Part shown: in pieces, positions 61,579 through 64,000 of the stretch
Position numbering within the stretch: the stretch's first letter is position 1
How the letters are laid out: every line of letters starts with the position of its first letter
Source: Caldifermentibacillus hisashii
Lineage (GTDB): Bacteria; Bacillota; Bacilli; Bacillales; Caldibacillaceae
Assembly (NCBI RefSeq): GCF_027568575.1
Contig: NZ_JANUVP010000015.1
Length of the DNA stretch: 64,000 nt
Reading direction: 5' to 3' (one strand)
The notes under the pieces: generated by a model
Database searches by the model: none
What the model saw: only the letters and a program-made list of their open reading frames with translations
What the model was told of the DNA's origin: nothing
Program-made: the position numbers and the translations under genes

Positions 61579-63054
61579 ATGTTTGAAATAACGCCGAATT
61601 TAAATCCAAATGACCAAAAACCACTTTACATACAACTTTACCAATACTTATTAAAAGAAATTGAAACAGGGCGAATCCCCCAAGGAACACGATTACCGTC
61701 CATCCGTACATTGGCCGGTCATTTGGGAATTGGCAAAAATACGGTCGATGCCGCATACCAACAACTGATTGCAGAAGGGTTTATCCTTAGTAAACCGAAA
61801 AGTGGATTGTACGTCGCCGAATTTGATGAACAATTTTTTACAACTACCCAAGAGTCCCGCTCCAAATTTTCTCATTTGGAAGCAGCTCAACCTTTGGCAA
61901 TAACTTACCCCTTTGATTTTCGACACGGACACATCGATAAAGATCATTTTCCAGTCACCATTTGGAGGAAATTAACCAATCAAGTCTTGTATGATCAAGC
62001 AATTTTTTCATATGGAGACAGACAAGGCGAACCTGAACTGCGGGTGGAATTAGCAAAATATTTGTACCAATCAAGGGGTGTTTCCTGTTTACCGGAGCAA
62101 ATTATTATTGGCGGCGGCATCCAGCAACTGCTCAGCTTACTTTGCTTCATAATCAAATCTGGGTGTACATCGGTTGCAGGTGAAAATCCGCGATGTAATG
62201 ATGGGAAGTCCGGTCAACAGCAACCAAACCATTACGAAAAGGTTGCGTTTGAAAATCCGGGATATGATGGTGCAAGAGAAGTTTTTCGTCAGCACGGTTT
62301 TTCGATCATACCAATAGAACTAAATACTGGCGGAATAGATTTAAAAAAATTAGTGGAAAGCAATGCGCGTATCGTTTATGTAACGCCATCCCATCAATTT
62401 CCAATGGGAATGATTATGCCGATTGCAAATCGAATGAAACTAATTCAATGGGCCAACCGTGTAGACGGATACATCATTGAAGATGATTATGACAGTGAGT
62501 TTCGATATAAAGGTAAACCTATTCCGGCTTTGCAAGGTATTGACTCGTTTGGTAAGGTCATTTATTTGGGAACTTTTTCTAAAGCATTATTACCATCCAT
62601 TCGGTTGGCATATATGGTTTTACCGGAGCAACTTCTCAAAAGCTTTCAAACACATTTTCAATCCTATGAGCAACCCGTTTCAAAAATTTTGCAAAAAACG
62701 GTTGCCTTATTTATGCAAGAAGGTTACTGGCAAAAGCATTTAAGAAGAATGAGGCATATATATCAGAAAAAGCATGAAACCTTGCACCAGTCCATTCGCA
62801 AATTTATGGGAGAACAAGTAAAGATTATTGGTGAGGAATCAGGTCTACATTTACTAATAGAAGTGAAAAATGGGGATAATGAGGAAACGTTAATTGAAAA
62901 AGCAAAATCCTCGGGGGTAAAGATATATCCGACAGCTAAGTACTGGATGAATCAAAATCAGGCAAAAGACCCTCTATTATTGGTCGGGTTCGGCGGTTTA
63001 AGTGAAACAGAAATTACCGAGGGAATCAGGCGATTGAGTGAGGCTTGGTTTTAG
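61579..63054 (+). CDS. MocR-family regulator (GntR HTH plus aminotransferase domain) with an internal duplication
   Basis: A 491-residue protein: GntR winged helix at 12-78 (LPSIRTLAGHLGIGKNTVDAAYQ), linker to about 110, then a class I aminotransferase fold with the PLP lysine Lys335 in GTFSKALLPSIRLAY and DDYDSEFRY near 307. Members sense PLP or an amino compound and regulate a neighbouring gene, here perhaps the LysE exporter. Unusual: residues 199-221 (VAGENPRCNDG and QQQPNHYEK) are a diverged copy of the next segment (VAFENPGYDG, from 222), adding 23 residues beside the cofactor site. Function may be altered. Confidence 0.87.
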   Translation: MFEITPNLNPNDQKPLYIQLYQYLLKEIETGRIPQGTRLPSIRTLAGHLGIGKNTVDAAYQQLIAEGFILSKPKSGLYVAEFDEQFFTTTQESRSKFSHLEAAQPLAITYPFDFRHGHIDKDHFPVTIWRKLTNQVLYDQAIFSYGDRQGEPELRVELAKYLYQSRGVSCLPEQIIIGGGIQQLLSLLCFIIKSGCTSVAGENPRCNDGKSGQQQPNHYEKVAFENPGYDGAREVFRQHGFSIIPIELNTGGIDLKKLVESNARIVYVTPSHQFPMGMIMPIANRMKLIQWANRVDGYIIEDDYDSEFRYKGKPIPALQGIDSFGKVIYLGTFSKALLPSIRLAYMVLPEQLLKSFQTHFQSYEQPVSKILQKTVALFMQEGYWQKHLRRMRHIYQKKHETLHQSIRKFMGEQVKIIGEESGLHLLIEVKNGDNEETLIEKAKSSGVKIYPTAKYWMNQNQAKDPLLLVGFGGLSETEITEGIRRLSEAWF

Positions 63055-63220
63055 GAAGAAAATTGCATGGAACCCACTTAAATGGCGCAAAAAACCGGTC
63101 GTCAAAAAGAAGGTGTTCTGTTGCAAAGCCGCCATGACCACGTTCATTAGTCCAAGCGCCTGCCAAAAAATGAACCGACAGTTTTTTTACCGTGTTTTAT
63201 TTACTGTTATGTCGGTTTTA

Positions 63221-63275
63221 TGACAAGTTTTATAGATGATATGTAAAGTTTTATATTCTTTTTGACAAGTTTTAT
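63221..63275 (+). promoter_or_regulatory. three 13-bp iterons at 21-bp spacing
   Basis: TGACAAGTTTTAT at 63221-63233, TGTAAAGTTTTAT at 63242-63254 and TGACAAGTTTTAT at 63263-63275. The exact 21-bp period puts the copies on one face of the DNA. They end right before the -35 box of the next operon, a likely binding array for its XRE regulator. Confidence 0.6.
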
Positions 63276-63304
63276 TTGCATTTTTTAATTTTATGTAGTA
63301 TACT
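63276..63304 (+). promoter_or_regulatory. sigma-A promoter of the small membrane protein/XRE operon
   Basis: TTGCAT and TATACT, 17-bp spacer, 28 bp before the ATG of the 105-aa gene. Confidence 0.65.
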
Positions 63305-63332
63305 TTATTCATAAAAGAAAGGTGGAGTTGTC

Positions 63333-63650
63333 ATGGAAAAAGAAGAAATTTTAGAAAAAAGCCGACTGGAAAATCGTGATATGGATGAAAGAGAACAGAA
63401 AATTGATGATGATTCTGTCTATCATGGAATGTCGGGGATTTTTGTAATAGTATTTTTTTACCTTTTCTTTAAAATGTTCACGAATCAACCCGTAACAGAT
63501 ATGCTCTCAATATTGACAGCCAATCTAACTGTTATTTCCTATTACAAGTATAAAAAAATACCGGACAAAAAGTTTTTTCTTATTAATACAATAATCGGAG
63601 CTATCTTAACAATCGGATTCATCATCACTTATGTAATTGGGGTGATTTAA
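63333..63650 (+). CDS. DUF6442-like small membrane protein
   Basis: A 105-residue protein with an acidic N terminus (MEKEEILEKSRLENRDMDERE) and three helices. This layout, with an XRE-type gene next to it, fits DUF6442 proteins of Firmicutes. AAAGGTGGAG precedes the ATG. It may be controlled by, or bind, the regulator encoded 4 bp later. Function unknown. Confidence 0.65.
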   Translation: MEKEEILEKSRLENRDMDEREQKIDDDSVYHGMSGIFVIVFFYLFFKMFTNQPVTDMLSILTANLTVISYYKYKKIPDKKFFLINTIIGAILTIGFIITYVIGVI

Positions 63651-63654
63651 AAGT

Positions 63655-63864
63655 ATGAATGAACATTTGGTTTTAAAGAATAGGTTAAGAGTTGCAAGAG
63701 CAGAAAAAAAATTATCTCAGGGAGATTTGGCTAAGATGGTTGGTGTATCTCGGCAAACCATTAGTGCAATTGAAACCGGTCAGTTTAACCCCACAGCAAA
63801 ATTAGCGCTAATCTTATGTATTGCACTGGATAAAAAATTTGAAGACCTGTTTTATTTTGATTAG
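63655..63864 (+). CDS. XRE-family small HTH regulator
   Basis: A 69-residue protein that is almost only a helix-turn-helix: LRVARAEKKLSQGDLAKMVGVSRQTISAIE (ends cited, residues 9-38), ending in KKFEDLFYFD, typical of YozG/YgzD-type proteins. GGGGTG precedes the ATG. As it lies behind the membrane protein gene, autoregulation through the three iterons upstream is likely. Confidence 0.85.
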   Translation: MNEHLVLKNRLRVARAEKKLSQGDLAKMVGVSRQTISAIETGQFNPTAKLALILCIALDKKFEDLFYFD

Positions 63865-63928
63865 TAATATAAAAGACGATTGGTACTTAAAAGATTATTT
63901 TTCTAAAAAACTCACAAAACGGGCATTT

Positions 63929-63994
63929 TATTGGACAGTTTTGAATGATTGACTTTATATTTTGTCCATTAGGGCCGGTCTATTGGACAGTTTT
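63929..63994. repeat. direct repeat at the window end
   Basis: TATTGGACAGTTTT occurs at 63929-63942 and 63981-63994, with an inverted TTTGTCCATT between them. It may be the edge of an element continuing outside the window. Confidence 0.4.
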
Positions 63995-64000
63995 TGCTGG

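Noticed and set aside
62170..62235. Bases resembling a cobalamin riboswitch core (GGTGAAAATCC and GGAAGTCCGGT) inside the MocR gene
   Set aside because: The stretch lies within an open coding frame and is fully explained by an internal duplication of the following segment; other riboswitch elements are missing.

Overview
The window looks like chromosomal DNA of a low-GC, Gram-positive, aerobic member of the Bacillaceae or a close relative. The basis is strong AGGAGG-type ribosome binding sites, frequent TTG/GTG starts, Bacillus-type gene sets (S-alkyl-cysteine salvage, PadR/HAAS, YfhF, adenine deaminase, AmpS) and GC-rich spacer repeats between AT-rich genes. No rRNA, tRNA, CRISPR array or intact insertion sequence was seen. 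I could not run searches, so all family names rest on motifs, lengths and gene order.

Region 1 (1-13.75 kb, all minus strand). A cluster resembling the B. subtilis ytmI-ytmO-ytnI-ytnJ sulfur salvage set (two flavin monooxygenases, a glutaredoxin-like protein and an N-acetyltransferase) lies beside an M20 amidohydrolase and a LysR regulator. Next to it is a six-gene operon with a CocE/NonD hydrolase, a HAD hydrolase and a complete oligopeptide-type ABC importer whose two ATPases are fused. Together they suggest uptake, trimming and sulfur recovery from S-substituted cysteine compounds or peptides.

Region 2 (14-23.8 kb). A class I fumarase and a convergent HTH/TPR-type regulator are both cut off at the same point near 15,390. 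This is either a real rearrangement or an assembly join. Beyond it lie a 263-bp element with perfect terminal inverted repeats, a LolD/FtsX-type ABC pair, two acetyltransferases and a stretch of decaying genes (kinase, MFS, AraC).

Region 3 (24-43.4 kb, all minus strand) is the most interesting part. It is a Tad/Flp-type pilus locus (CpaB, TadZ, TadA/CpaF, TadB, TadC, a Flp-type pilin, TadE and a TadG-like protein without a von Willebrand domain). It is interleaved with a duplicated module of VWA lipoprotein, secreted PG-repeat/Gly-repeat protein and 200-aa membrane protein. The VWA domains of the two copies are almost identical in DNA while their flanks have diverged, which suggests gene conversion. 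One copy of the PG-repeat gene is broken. Several further membrane proteins and an unknown paralogous pair follow, ending at an AIM24-family protein.

Region 4 (43.4-56.2 kb) is mostly housekeeping: dispersed repeats, a Cof-type HAD phosphatase, an uncharacterised 314-aa protein, an M29 aminopeptidase, a 50-aa protein, a YfhF-like epimerase, adenine deaminase, a PadR/HAAS pair and a SWIM/SNF2 helicase. A consensus promoter with no gene behind it, facing a strong terminator, marks a possible small RNA near 51.05-51.4 kb.

Region 5 (56.5-64 kb) holds a coiled-coil protein built from 42-bp repeats, an acetyltransferase, an aminotransferase fragment, a GntR/ABC operon with a clear promoter and palindrome, a LysE exporter, a MocR regulator carrying an internal 23-residue duplication, and a small membrane protein/XRE regulator pair preceded by three 13-bp repeats spaced exactly 21 bp apart.
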